From contig AP025051.1 in NCBI GenBank assembly GCA_036186865.1, positions 21,257,820-21,321,819 on the forward strand: a stretch of DNA of 64,000 nt, in the 5' to 3' direction. A program made the position numbers and the translations under genes. The notes under the pieces were generated by a model, which saw only the letters and a program-made list of their open reading frames with translations, did no database searches and was not told where the DNA came from. The DNA is from Eustoma russellianum. Lineage: Eukaryota > Streptophyta > Magnoliopsida > Gentianales > Gentianaceae. Within the stretch, counting starts at the first letter, position 1, and each line of letters opens with the position of its first letter. Below are positions 45,196 to 54,840 of this stretch, one piece after another.

Positions 45196-48100
45196 AATCC
45201 CCCCTCCTCAAAAGGATTCGTCCTCGAATCAAAAAGGTCATCATTGAAAGGGGTGAGGTCAGCAACATTAAAAGTAGGTGAAATTGAACCATACCTGTCG
45301 GGAAGATCAAGGATGTATGCGTTGTCACCTATACGTTTCAATACTTTAAAGGGTCCATCTCCTCGAGGCAACAATTTTGACTTTCTTTCATTGGGAAATC
45401 TTTCTTTGCGCAAATGTAACCACACTAAATCTCCAGGTTTAAACACAACTCTTTTCCGATGTTTGTTAGCTCGTCTTTCATAAGCTTTGTTTTTCTTTTC
45501 TAGTTGTGTTTTAACTTGTTCATACAGTTTCTTTATGGTATCCGCTTTTTGTTTACCGTCAATACTAGAACGTTCATGCACGGGAATAGGAATCAAATCA
45601 ATGGGAGACAAGGGATTAAATCCATACACGATTTCAAATGGACTATGCAAAGTACCGTGATGGACACTCCTATTATATGCAAATTCGATATATGGTAAAC
45701 AATCTTCCCAATGTTTAATGTGTTTTTGCAAAATGGCATGCAAAAGTTGAGAAAGAGTACGATTAACGAATTTAGTTTGTCCATCCGTTTGTGGGTGTGC
45801 GGTGGTTGAAAACAACAATTGTGTACCAAGTTTAGCCCACAAAACACGCCAAAAATGACTCAAAAATTTCGTATCTCTATCACTTACAATTGTACGTGGC
45901 ATGCCATGCAATCTAACAATTTCTTTGAAGAATAAATCAGCAACATGCGTGGCATCATCAACTTTCCTACATGCAATGAAATGTGCCATTTTTGAAAATC
46001 GATCAACCACAACATAAATGCTATCGCGTCCTCCCCGAGACCTAGGAAGTCCTAAAACAAAGTCCATGGAAATGTCAATCCAAGGGGAATCAGGGACGGG
46101 TAAAGGCGTGTAAAGGCCATGTGGTTGGGATTTGGATTTGGCTTGTTTGCAAGTGAGGAAACTACCACACAACCTCTCGACGTCTACTCTCATGTGGGGC
46201 CAATAGAAATGTTCCTTAAGAGTCTCAAGGGTTTTGAACACTCCGAAATGACCCATTAAACCTCCCCCATGGGCTTCTCTGGTCAATGCTTCTCGTAGGG
46301 ATGATTGGGGAACGCACAATTTTTGTTCTTTGAAAAGATACCCCTCATGTATGTAAAATTTCCCAAATGGGGCTTCTTTACATGCCTCGAAAATGGTGCC
46401 AAAGTCATGGTCATTGGGGTATAAGTCCTTAAGTGATTCAAATCCTAAGAAACGTGAAGATAATGTAGTCACTAACGTATATCTCCTAGAGAGGGCATCG
46501 GCAACTATATTATCCTTTCTTTGTTTGTACTTAATCACGTAAGGGAATTGTTCTATGAACTCTACCCATTTGGCATGTCTTTTGTTCAACTTTCCCTGCC
46601 CTTTAAGATACTTAAGGCTTTCGTGGTCAGTGTGGATCACAAACTCCTTAGGTTGAAGGTAGTGTTGCCAAGTTTGTAGGGATCTCACAAGGGCATAAAG
46701 TTCCTTATCATAGGTAGAGTAATTCAGTGCGGCTCCTTTCAACTTTTCACTAAAGTAGGCTATGGGTTTCTTACTTTGGGTTAAAACTGCGCCTATACCC
46801 ACTCCACTTGCATCACACTCGATCTCAAAGGTCTTGTCAAAATTTGGTAGCCTAAGTATGGGTGCAGTGGTCAGCCTACGTTTAAGTTCGTCAAATGCCA
46901 GTTGTTGTGGCTCTTCCCACCGAAAAGGCACATCTTTTTTGACAATTTCGTTTAGGGGTGCAGCTATGGAAGAAAAATCTTTGACAAAACGTCTATAAAA
47001 GCTTGCTAATCCATGAAAACTGCGAACTTCCCCTACATTCTTAGGTATAGGCCACTCCACAATTGACCTAACCTTTTCCTCATCCATCTCTACTCCCTCA
47101 GCCGAAATGACAAAGCCTAGAAAAACTACGCATTCTAAACAAAAGGAGCACTTCTTAAAGTTGGCGTAAAGTTGTTCTTCCTTAAGCTTTTCAAAAACGG
47201 CTCTAATGTGGTCAAGATGATCTTCTATGGTGTGGGGATAGATTAGGATATCATCGAAATAGACAACGACAAAGCGTCCTATGAACGCACGTAAGACTTC
47301 ATTCATTAGCCTCATAAAGGTACTAGGGGCGTTGGTGAGCCCAAAGGGCATCACTAACCACTCATAGAGCCCAAACTTGGTTTTGAATGCAGTCTTCCAT
47401 TCGTCCCCTTCTCTAATGTGTACCTGGAAGTACCCTTGCTTAAGGTCGATTTTGGTGAAGAATTTGGATCCGTGCAACATGTCTAACATATCGTCTAGCC
47501 TAGGTATGGGGTACCTATACTTGACGGTAATCTTGTTTATGGCTCGGCAATCGGTACACATTCTCCACGTTCCATCCTTTTTGGGTACTAAAATGACTGG
47601 GACGGCAGATGGGCTTAGACTCTCTCGAACTTGTCCACTAGCTAGGAGTTCCTCTACTTGCCTTTGGATTTCTTTGGTTTCTTCGGGGTTTGCTCGATAG
47701 GCTGGGCGATTGGGTAACACGGCTCCTGGGACAAAGTCGATTTGGTGTTCTATTCCTCTAATGGGTGGTAATCCGGATGGTGGTTCGGAGGGAAATAGAA
47801 CTTCATATTCTTGGATAAGGGACGCAACTGAGGTAGGTAAGTTTGGTGGGAGTTCTTCAAGGGCAAGTTGACACGACTTTGGGATGATGATGAGGACAGT
47901 TTGGTTGTTATAAAGTGCACGTGTAACCTCTCTTTTCTTTGCGAAATACCCACACTTCTTTTTGGACTCGTTGACACTTAGGGGCACTACCTCTTTTCCC
48001 TTGCTCTCATGTTTTTTGTTCTCACTTTTCATACACTCCACGAATTTTCTCTCGGCTTCTTTTTCCTTAGGATCGGCTCTAGACTTGGACATGCATTGGT

Positions 48101-49913
48101 GATCCTCGTGGACTTTGTGTGGTGGAAGTGCATGCAGTTTGTACAATTTGCCATTCAATTTGAAAGAATAACGATTCAAATAACCATCATATGTCACATG
48201 TCTATCAAATTGCCATGGCCTACCAAGTAAAATATGACTAGCATGTATTGGGGCGACATCACATAAAACATCATCTTTGTAACTACCAATGCTAAGAGAA
48301 ATCAAAACTTGTTTACTTACGCTAACTTCACCGCAGTCATTTAGCCATGCAAGTTTGTAAGGGTGCGGGTGATTAGTCATAGGCAAATTCAGTTTTCTTA
48401 CTAATTCGATGCTAGCCACATTCGCACAAGAACCGGAATCAATGATCATGGTGCACACTTTACCATTTATCATGCAATGAATATGGAAAATGTTTTCTCT
48501 ATGTTGTTCGTGATCATCTAATTTCGGATATGCATTTAAAGCTCTACGCACAACAAGAAACTCCTTAGTGTCAAAATCATCTAATGCGCCTAGATCCTCT
48601 TCAGGTTCAATTTCATTATCATGCTCAGACTCGTTTTCATGCTCGGACTCGGACACATATTCGTTTGTCTCTTCAATTAACATGATTCTTTTTGCATTAG
48701 GACATTCTTTTCCTATGTGACCACGTCCTTGACATTTATAACATTTAATGTCTCTAAACCTGTTTGAGGGATCCGAAGAATTGCCGATAGGAGCCTTTTG
48801 TTGGGTGCGTTCATCTCTCCTTTGTGTGGATTGCACACGATCGTCCATCCTTTGCGACGCTCCTTGGTCACGCGTTTGGCCTCCTATAGGCCGTGAACTT
48901 CCTGTTCCTGAAGGCTTGCTGTGAAATCTTGATGAAGATTGATTAGTACGATAATTGGAATTGAAATTGGAGGAGTTACGTACCTTTAATTGTGCTTCAA
49001 TCTTTTCAGCCATATGGACCATGGTTGTGAGGTCGAGGTAAGGTTGAAGGTCAACCCTTTGCGCAATCTCCCTGTTTAAACCATGTAAGAATCGAGCCTT
49101 GGTGGCTTCTTCAGGTTCCTGCAAGTTAGACCTCTCCAACAAAATTTCCAACTCTTTATAATACTCGTGTACACTTTTGGAACCTTGTCGTAAGTTATGC
49201 AAACTTGTGAAAATAGAACTCTCATAATTGTTTGGAATAAAACGTTGTCGCATTTCAAACTTCATTTCTTCCCAAGTGGCAATTGGGGGTTGTCTCGTCT
49301 TAGTTCTATTTCGACACAAATTCGTCCACCAATTAAGTGCATAACCAGAAAATTCAATGGAAGCATACCTCACTTTTTGCAATTCACTATAATTGGTACA
49401 AGAAAAGATCAAATCCACTTTCGTTTCCCATTCTAAATATTCCTCCGCATTACTTTTACCATAAAACATGGGAATACTTATTTTGGTTTTGAGAAAATCG
49501 TCATCTTGCGGGAAAAGGGGATTTTGGCGTCTTTGGTAACCACGGGGATGGTGGTCATCAAAGTCATAATCATCATGCTCAAAGGGAATGTAATCATCAT
49601 TGTACCTTCTTGGAGCGTACCTTCTTGCTTGTGTAGGAGGAGCAAACCATCTCGCTTCGGTGTGTGGGGGTCGAATGTTATCGTCCTCAACTTCTTCTGG
49701 TGGATGGCGCCTTGGTTGTGGTGGTGGAACGGTCCTGCTTGTTCCTTGGCCATCACTTGTTTTGTAGCTTCGCTCCACGTCTTCCAAGCGATGCTTGATT
49801 ATCTCATTGTCGTGCATAAGTTTCTTAAGCATCTCCAGCATTTGTTGTTGAGTATTGTCAACAGTTTCGGCTTCTTTAGACTTGCTAGATGCGGAATGAT
49901 TGCTGCTGGCCAT
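45135..49913 (-). CDS. Element F Gag-Pol polyprotein
   Basis: One open frame of 1592 aa from the ATG at 49911-49913 to a stop at 45135-45137. The frame is open for nine codons further upstream but without an ATG. Order: retrotrans_gag (YYKELEIL, RFLHGLNREIAQ), zinc knuckle CYKCQGRGHIGKEC at about 48705-48745, protease IDSGSCANVA at about 48415-48444, reverse transcriptase with TKIDLKQGYF, MPFGLTNAPSTF and VYFDDILIY (about 47238-47264), RNase H (ECDASG, HTDHESLKYL, IVADALSRR), integrase with zinc-binding region (about 46140-46330), ISMDFVLGLP, VSDRDTKF and HPQTDGQT (about 45775-45800). The C-terminal FNVADLTPF and NPFEEGG precede the LTR. Catalytic residues I can check are present. Near HPQTDGQ the usual Glu position reads TKFVNR, so the integrase Glu may be Lys. 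Confidence 0.9.
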   Translation of the reverse strand: MASSNHSASSKSKEAETVDNTQQQMLEMLKKLMHDNEIIKHRLEDVERSYKTSDGQGTSRTVPPPQPRRHPPEEVEDDNIRPPHTEARWFAPPTQARRYAPRRYNDDYIPFEHDDYDFDDHHPRGYQRRQNPLFPQDDDFLKTKISIPMFYGKSNAEEYLEWETKVDLIFSCTNYSELQKVRYASIEFSGYALNWWTNLCRNRTKTRQPPIATWEEMKFEMRQRFIPNNYESSIFTSLHNLRQGSKSVHEYYKELEILLERSNLQEPEEATKARFLHGLNREIAQRVDLQPYLDLTTMVHMAEKIEAQLKVRNSSNFNSNYRTNQSSSRFHSKPSGTGSSRPIGGQTRDQGASQRMDDRVQSTQRRDERTQQKAPIGNSSDPSNRFRDIKCYKCQGRGHIGKECPNAKRIMLIEETNEYVSESEHENESEHDNEIEPEEDLGALDDFDTKEFLVVRRALNAYPKLDDHEQHRENIFHIHCMINGKVCTMIIDSGSCANVASIELVRKLNLPMTNHPHPYKLAWLNDCGEVSVSKQVLISLSIGSYKDDVLCDVAPIHASHILLGRPWQFDRHVTYDGYLNRYSFKLNGKLYKLHALPPHKVHEDHQCMSKSRADPKEKEAERKFVECMKSENKKHESKGKEVVPLSVNESKKKCGYFAKKREVTRALYNNQTVLIIIPKSCQLALEELPPNLPTSVASLIQEYEVLFPSEPPSGLPPIRGIEHQIDFVPGAVLPNRPAYRANPEETKEIQRQVEELLASGQVRESLSPSAVPVILVPKKDGTWRMCTDCRAINKITVKYRYPIPRLDDMLDMLHGSKFFTKIDLKQGYFQVHIREGDEWKTAFKTKFGLYEWLVMPFGLTNAPSTFMRLMNEVLRAFIGRFVVVYFDDILIYPHTIEDHLDHIRAVFEKLKEEQLYANFKKCSFCLECVVFLGFVISAEGVEMDEEKVRSIVEWPIPKNVGEVRSFHGLASFYRRFVKDFSSIAAPLNEIVKKDVPFRWEEPQQLAFDELKRRLTTAPILRLPNFDKTFEIECDASGVGIGAVLTQSKKPIAYFSEKLKGAALNYSTYDKELYALVRSLQTWQHYLQPKEFVIHTDHESLKYLKGQGKLNKRHAKWVEFIEQFPYVIKYKQRKDNIVADALSRRYTLVTTLSSRFLGFESLKDLYPNDHDFGTIFEACKEAPFGKFYIHEGYLFKEQKLCVPQSSLREALTREAHGGGLMGHFGVFKTLETLKEHFYWPHMRVDVERLCGSFLTCKQAKSKSQPHGLYTPLPVPDSPWIDISMDFVLGLPRSRGGRDSIYVVVDRFSKMAHFIACRKVDDATHVADLFFKEIVRLHGMPRTIVSDRDTKFLSHFWRVLWAKLGTQLLFSTTAHPQTDGQTKFVNRTLSQLLHAILQKHIKHWEDCLPYIEFAYNRSVHHGTLHSPFEIVYGFNPLSPIDLIPIPVHERSSIDGKQKADTIKKLYEQVKTQLEKKNKAYERRANKHRKRVVFKPGDLVWLHLRKERFPNERKSKLLPRGDGPFKVLKRIGDNAYILDLPDRYGSISPTFNVADLTPFNDDLFDSRTNPFEEGGLMRIKGPMRIKGLIKRSKVL
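45198..45213 (-). other. Polypurine tract of element F
   Basis: On the minus strand TTTTGAGGAGGGGGGA, directly before the 3' LTR. It is also coding (FEEGG), and the frame into the LTR tail is lost at or just after it. Confidence 0.9.
45215..45230 (-). promoter_or_regulatory. Inverted repeat before the polypurine tract (element F)
   Basis: GATTCG-AGGA-CGAATC on the minus strand, ending 18 nt before the 3' LTR. Here it lies inside the Gag-Pol frame and codes for DSRTN, whereas in A, B and C it is non-coding. Confidence 0.7.
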
Positions 49914-51576
49914 TGTTCCTAAGGATTTGAACGAAAACAAAGGGAAAAAGAAAGAAGCAAACTAACACAAAGACAAACAAACGTTAAGGGATTAGTAAAA
50001 AAAATAATAAACTATGAACACTCCGCTTTCTATTCTTTCCACTCTCTTACCACTTTGGTTCTTGGATAACCTAAAGTTAAGAAGTCTCAAAGTGATCAAT
50101 AAGGAAGTGTATTGCCAAGGCTTTCTCGATTCACAATGTTCTCCGCTTGTTTCTTCCTTTTTGCTTTCAAGTTGCACCAATTAGTATCAAAGTAGAATCA
50201 ATTGAAATGAACTCAAACTTGAACTTTCTACTAAGATTCAAAGAAAATAAGCAACCAAAGTTGATGTATAAGGCTGAACAAAGATGAACTAAGGATTGCC
50301 GTGGGCAATCTTTAGTTAATTTTGATTCTATGCACTTACTATCCACAAAATGGTTCAAGTCATGCAACAATCGAGCAACCAAGTGTGTGATTGGTTCAAG
50401 AAGATCAAGAGTTGGAGAATTGGGTATAGGGGACGGCAATGTGGATAATATGGTATCCAAGGTTTGCAAGTCGTACCAAAAAATTTTCCACGCAATGCAC
50501 AAACGTTTTGCCCTTTTTCTTTGCTCTTGTTCTTTTGTTTTTCTTTTTCTTCCTTGCTATTTCAATTGAGCAAGATTCAGATTCTCCTTTTTTTTGACTA
50601 AGGGCAGAATTGGGATTTCACTTGTTTTGCACTTAGCACTTGCGTTTTTTTGGACAGAATAGTGCAATGTATTTAAAATGCAATTTGTATCTTGGACTTG
50701 AAACAAAATTGACCTTGGAAGGTGAGGGAAATTGGGTAAGGCCGATTGGGGTAGGGGTAGGGTTTTTTTGATTTAGGGTTTTTTTGAACGGTTTGGGAAT
50801 TTGCGGAATGGGGTTGTAGGAACGGAATGGGTGTTGTAGATGGGCTATTTGGGTTGGTAATTGATGATTGGTGTGGTCAATTTGGGTATTGGCTGGTTTA
50901 TGACAGAATTTGAACAAAATTCAAATTCTAGGGTTAGGGTTTATTTGAATGAATTGGGATCTTTAGAATCTGGTTGTATTTGGTAAAATTGGTTTGGGGC
51001 TTTTTGTGTGGGGTGTAAATAGGGTTATTTGGGATCAGGTTGGTGAGTTTTAGGGTTGGGTTGGGGGGTGGAGTTGGTTGGCCGTAGGGTGTGGGGCTGT
51101 TTTTAGGTGTTGGTTGGTGTTGCAAGTAGGTTGGGAAGACAAGCACACGTAGGACTACTAGATCTGTGGCATGAAATCAATCACAATGCGAATCATAAGA
51201 TGCATATAATCATCACCAACTAAAAGCTTCGGTAGCAACAAGATGATTTGAAACCGAGGTAGCTTTATAGGCTAATGGTTGGACTATTTTAAAGAAAGCT
51301 GAATGTAACCTAAAATGCAATGAACCCTAATGTGTTCAAGTTTGAACGACTCAAAATCAGATTGTGATGGGAAAGGCAATAAAGGAAATGACACTTGAGT
51401 GATGAAAAGCAAAATGCAGCAACTTGCAAAGACTCAAAGAAAGTGACGTTTTTTTTTGAATGAAATGCAAGATAATGGCGTGCAGAGTGAGGGGTAGAAG
51501 AAGGACTCAACTGGAATTGAAATGACTAGACTCAAACGAAAAGGAAATGATAGATGGTGGAGTAGAGTAACCTGGC
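49914..51576 (-). other. Element F untranslated leader
   Basis: 1.66 kb between primer site and gag ATG on the minus strand. It holds T/G-rich stretches (as read on the plus strand, about 50700-51130). I see no conserved coding frame. Confidence 0.7.
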
Positions 51577-51588
51577 GCTCTGATACCA
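51577..51588 (-). other. Primer-binding site of element F
   Basis: GCTCTGATACCA on the plus strand, i.e. TGGTATCAGAGC on the minus strand, three bases from the 5' LTR. Complementary to initiator tRNA-Met. Confidence 0.95.
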
Positions 51589-51591
51589 ATT

Positions 51592-52999
51592 TGATGCGTG
51601 CAACTCGTGGGCTCCAACAATTCCACCTTCCAAACGTCCTTCACAAAGGGTTAGGCACAAAGAAGTAAACTTCCCCTTGCTTCCTTAGTGATCAAAACGT
51701 ATGGATAACGAGCAAGACCAACACTACAAGATGGTCGTTGAACAGGCAAACCAAAATGGCCCTCCTGGACGGCACCTTTTAGCAATGGCAATACCTTCAA
51801 AACGCTCAACTTTGAAGGATCTTAACTTAGGTTTTTAATGCAAAACCAAGAAAACAAAGTATCACTCAAAGTGAAGAAAATATCAAGAATTGTTATTCAT
51901 CAAAAGGTGTGTTTACAATCAGCCAAAGGGGTCTATTTATAGGCCTAGAAAACGTCCCCATTCAGCTTTGAAAGGCTAGAAATAATTCAAAATAAAGCTA
52001 GCTAACAATGTTTGAAAATTGAAAACTATTTGAATTCAAAGCTAAAACAAATCCTAGCTAAAAACTTCAAATCTTGCAAGACATTATCTTCAATGAATCT
52101 GGTCATGTTTGGTGATGAAATTGGCGTTGGAGATATAGATGAAGTGGTTGAGCTTGAATTCAAAGGCTAGTTGAAGATTGGATTCACTTTGACTTCAAAC
52201 TTGAATTCAATCTTTGAATTATGATCCCATCCTTTTTGATCTTCAAGTGGGCGTGTGGAAGGATAAAGAAGTGTAGAAAATCTGATTTGGATGATGATAA
52301 GATGGCTGGACTTGAATTCAAATGTTCATTGAAGATTGAATTCAAATTGAGTTTGAATTTGAATTCAAACTTGGATTCGAATTTGATTTGTGATCTATCC
52401 TCATCCTTGCTTCAAGATAGGCGTGTTGTTTCTTCAAAAATGGCTGAAATCTTTATCTTGAATTTGAAGGCCTAATCTGGTTGGAACTTGAATTTGAAAT
52501 CGTGGCTGAATTTTAAATTCAGGTTAATCTTCCTTTTTGAATTCCATATGGCCGGCCCCTCCTTTGGTGGATGAAGATACTTTGAGCTAATTTTGAAAGA
52601 AGGGATTTCATCTTGGCACATTTGAATTTGTCTTAGCGTAGACAAACATTCTCTTCAAACATTCTCTTCAACATTCTCTTCAAACATTCTCTTCAACATT
52701 CTCTTCAAACATTCTCTTCAACATTCCATGTACCTAATTTACCTACAAAGCAAATACATAAAACTAAGATCACACGACACAAGACAAAATTCAAAAACAA
52801 GAATGTAGACGTGCATGTGATACATGCTCAAGTTGAAGGTTCAATGAAATGAACCCAAGGAGTCTTAGGTTCATCTTGAACATGCTTGTACAAGAAGGTG
52901 GCAACTTGATGACAAAGTTCCCTTGCCCTCCTTCTTGTCATAGGACCTTTGACCTCTTGATGGGGCCCTTGATCCTCATCGGACCCTTGATCCTCATCA
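51592..52999 (-). repeat. Element F 5' LTR (right)
   Basis: 1408 bp with TGATG...CATCA ends, the TATA box at 51933-51941 and the shorter minisatellite at 52647-52726. Followed by AATGG (53000-53004), the right target-site duplication. Confidence 0.92.
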
Positions 53000-53220
53000 A
53001 ATGGTGGCACCTGAAAATAGTTCAAACACAACAAATGTTTGCCATTTGATGTAAGCTTTAAAGCTTCATGGCTTGTTAGTACGGCAACATTATATATAAA
53101 GGATATAAGGCAAGTTTGTGACAAAAACGTGTCAAGTCATAAAACGTGTCATGCATTTCATTAGCACACGTTATTTAAATCATGCATTTTGTGAATCACT
53201 CAAACTTCTTTTTCTCAACA
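53000..53220 (-). repeat. Element E left (3') LTR, piece 2
   Basis: Resumes the LTR of E after F and matches 59292-59511. It ends CTCAACA, the complement of the LTR start TGTTGAG. Confidence 0.87.
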
Positions 53221-53236
53221 ATCTCCCCCTTTTGAT
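53221..53236 (-). other. Polypurine tract of element E
   Basis: ATCTCCCCCTTTTGAT on the plus strand, i.e. ATCAAAAGGGGGAGAT on the minus strand, directly before the LTR start. Confidence 0.88.
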
Positions 53237-53508
53237 GATTTACAAAATAACCTAAGTTCATGATTTATATTTAGTCGCTCCCCCTCCAATCGTGCACAAA
53301 TTCAAAGTTTGAATTTTGAATTCTCTCCCCCTTGATTTGTGCAATCAATCACTCTCGTCTCTCGTCTCTTCCCCTTAAATCATGCACTTTCCCCTCCTTT
53401 ATTTTGGAAATAAAATCAAAAGTGCACGTAAGAAATAAATAGACATTAGTATAAAAATCATGCATTTCAAGTGTATGGTACAATAATGCGTTCTTAAAGG
53501 TTATTTAC

Positions 53509-54404
53509 TCAACCCTTCGCAAATGTCCTTTTTGGTACCCAAATTTGGATGACCTTTCTAGGTCTTCCAAAAGGTGAGAAGAGAGATGATGACGCAACAT
53601 AATAGACGTTATGTGAGTATGTGTTTGGCCTTTGGCCGAGAATCCCATCATGCACATAGTATGATCTTTGTCTTTGATATGTTCTTATGTTGGTGTGCAT
53701 GTAGTGTGATCTAGATGCATTTGTATGATATGCATATCGAATATGCATTAATGGCTTTCTTTTATATATATATGGCACACAATTATACTTTCCACTTGAT
53801 GAAAAAGAAGTAGTGCAATGAAATGCAACGTGGGGCTCGCTAGATTGTATTGTCACCTTCTTAGGCGTTACGATCTTTTTACGTACATGTTGTCGCTTAG
53901 ATGAAGATAAAACAAAATTTGTAGATTTGTTTTCTACCTGATTATTTTTAATATACCCTAATCCGGTTTTGTCAGTTTCATGTTTTTGCGAGAAATGAGA
54001 CGATCTAACATGCAAGTACCTTTATCGAATTGTTTTATCGTCTTTTCTAGATCTTCGTTTCTTGATTTCAAATTTGAAATCTCGGCTTTCAGTTAAATGT
54101 TCTCAGATTTCAATGATGAAATTTCATACCTTAATAAATTTATCATGCAAGACGACTCTTCTTTTGAATCGTTTAATTGAGACACAAGATTTGTGTTAGA
54201 AGATTCTAAGATTTTCTTGTCATCAATTAAGCGTTTCTTTTCTTTTGCAAGAGTCTTAGCAAACTTATGCAATTCAAGATATTGAACATACAAATCATGA
54301 TATGATGGTTCAGAATCGAAATCGGAATATACCTCACTATCAAGAAGTGGAGGCCTTTGGCTTGGCATACCTTCTTGCTCGGTTTTGTGTCTAGTGGTTG
54401 CCAT
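53509..54404 (-). pseudogene. Element E gag remnants
   Basis: Two minus-strand frames. The first (54404-54093, 103 aa) starts with ATG 40 nt after the primer site, MATTRHKTEQEG. It has an acidic stretch followed by a Lys/Leu-rich coiled coil (LAKEKKRLIDDKK) as in the C-terminal half of SIRE-like Gag. After a stop and a frameshift the second (54015-53509, 168 aa) has KHETDKTGLGY, a Ser/Lys-rich basic region and a KVIQIWVPK-like end, all usual for the Gag/protease junction area of these elements. The central Gag domain, the zinc knuckle and all of pol are absent. Confidence 0.7.
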
Positions 54405-54444
54405 CTCACAAAGATCGTTGGATCTCCTTGTCGTGAGTGTGCCT

Positions 54445-54456
54445 GCTCTGATACCA
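54445..54456 (-). other. Primer-binding site of element E
   Basis: TGGTATCAGAGC on the minus strand, two bases from the LTR end at 54459. It fixes the minus orientation of E. Confidence 0.93.
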
Positions 54457-54458
54457 CT

Positions 54459-54474
54459 TGTAGGACCTGGAAGG
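54459..54474 (-). repeat. Element E right (5') LTR, end piece
   Basis: The last 16 bases of the LTR of E, TGTAGGACCTGGAAGG on the plus strand, separated from the rest by solo LTR G. Joined to 56875 onward they align with the left LTR start (TATAGGACCTGCAG). The final GAAGG (54470-54474) is the left target duplication of G. Confidence 0.85.
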
Positions 54475-54587
54475 TGTTGAGAAATATGTTTGGATAATTT
54501 TCAAAGTCATGATTTTAAGTGAAGAATACTTAAAAATGTCACACATGGTGTTATATGTGATTAAAAGTTGAAAAAGTTGAACAAGTT

Positions 54588-54840
54588 GACATCGATCTCT
54601 CAGGTTGTTGCACATCGATCGATCTATGTACATAGATCTCTCACATCGATCGATCTATGTAAGGCAGAAAAGTTTAAGACCTTTCTGTGAGACATCGATC
54701 TCTAAACCTGAGACACATCGATCGATCGATGTACATCGAACTCTCACTTCGATCGATCGATGTAGGTCAGAGACAAAACCTGAACCTTTATGTGAGACAT
54801 CGATCTATGAAGCTGAGGCACTTCGATCGATCGATGTCTA
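54588..54840 (+). repeat. Tandem repeat with ATCGATCGAT palindromes in LTR G
   Basis: About 2.4 copies of a unit of 103-105 bp beginning GACATCGATCT. Each unit carries palindromic ATCGATCGAT cores; the longest is an 18-bp perfect palindrome at 54715-54732. The units lie in the U3, about 1 kb before the TATA box. Confidence 0.85.

Larger units (their letters stand above)
43763..45196 (-). repeat. Element F 3' LTR (left)
   Basis: 1434 bp. On the plus strand it starts TGATGCGTGCAACTCG and ends CCTCATCA next to the polypurine tract. The TATA box is at 44104-44112. It is 26 bp longer than the other LTR because of extra copies of a 12/13-bp repeat. Confidence 0.92.
43763..52999 (-). mobile_element. 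Element F: chromovirus with unbroken Gag-Pol, probably CRM clade
   Basis: A 9.24-kb element on the minus strand inside the LTR of E. It has LTRs of 1434 and 1408 bp with TGATG...CATCA ends, a tRNA-Met primer site, a 1.66-kb leader, one continuous Gag-Pol frame, a polypurine tract and a perfect 5-bp target duplication. The LTR also encodes a separate basic tail beginning GPMTRRRARE in another frame. TGATG ends and a C-terminal motif reaching into the LTR are features I associate with CRM (centromeric) elements; the clade needs a phylogeny. About nine substitutions between the LTRs (roughly 0.6 percent by eye) indicate a fairly recent insertion. Confidence 0.88.

Noticed and set aside
45046..45483. 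145-codon plus-strand ORF, with a related one at 52849-53049
   Set aside because: Antisense to the end of F Gag-Pol and its LTR; the repetition reflects the LTR copies.
49506..49922. 138-codon plus-strand ORF
   Set aside because: Antisense shadow of the gag part of the F polyprotein.
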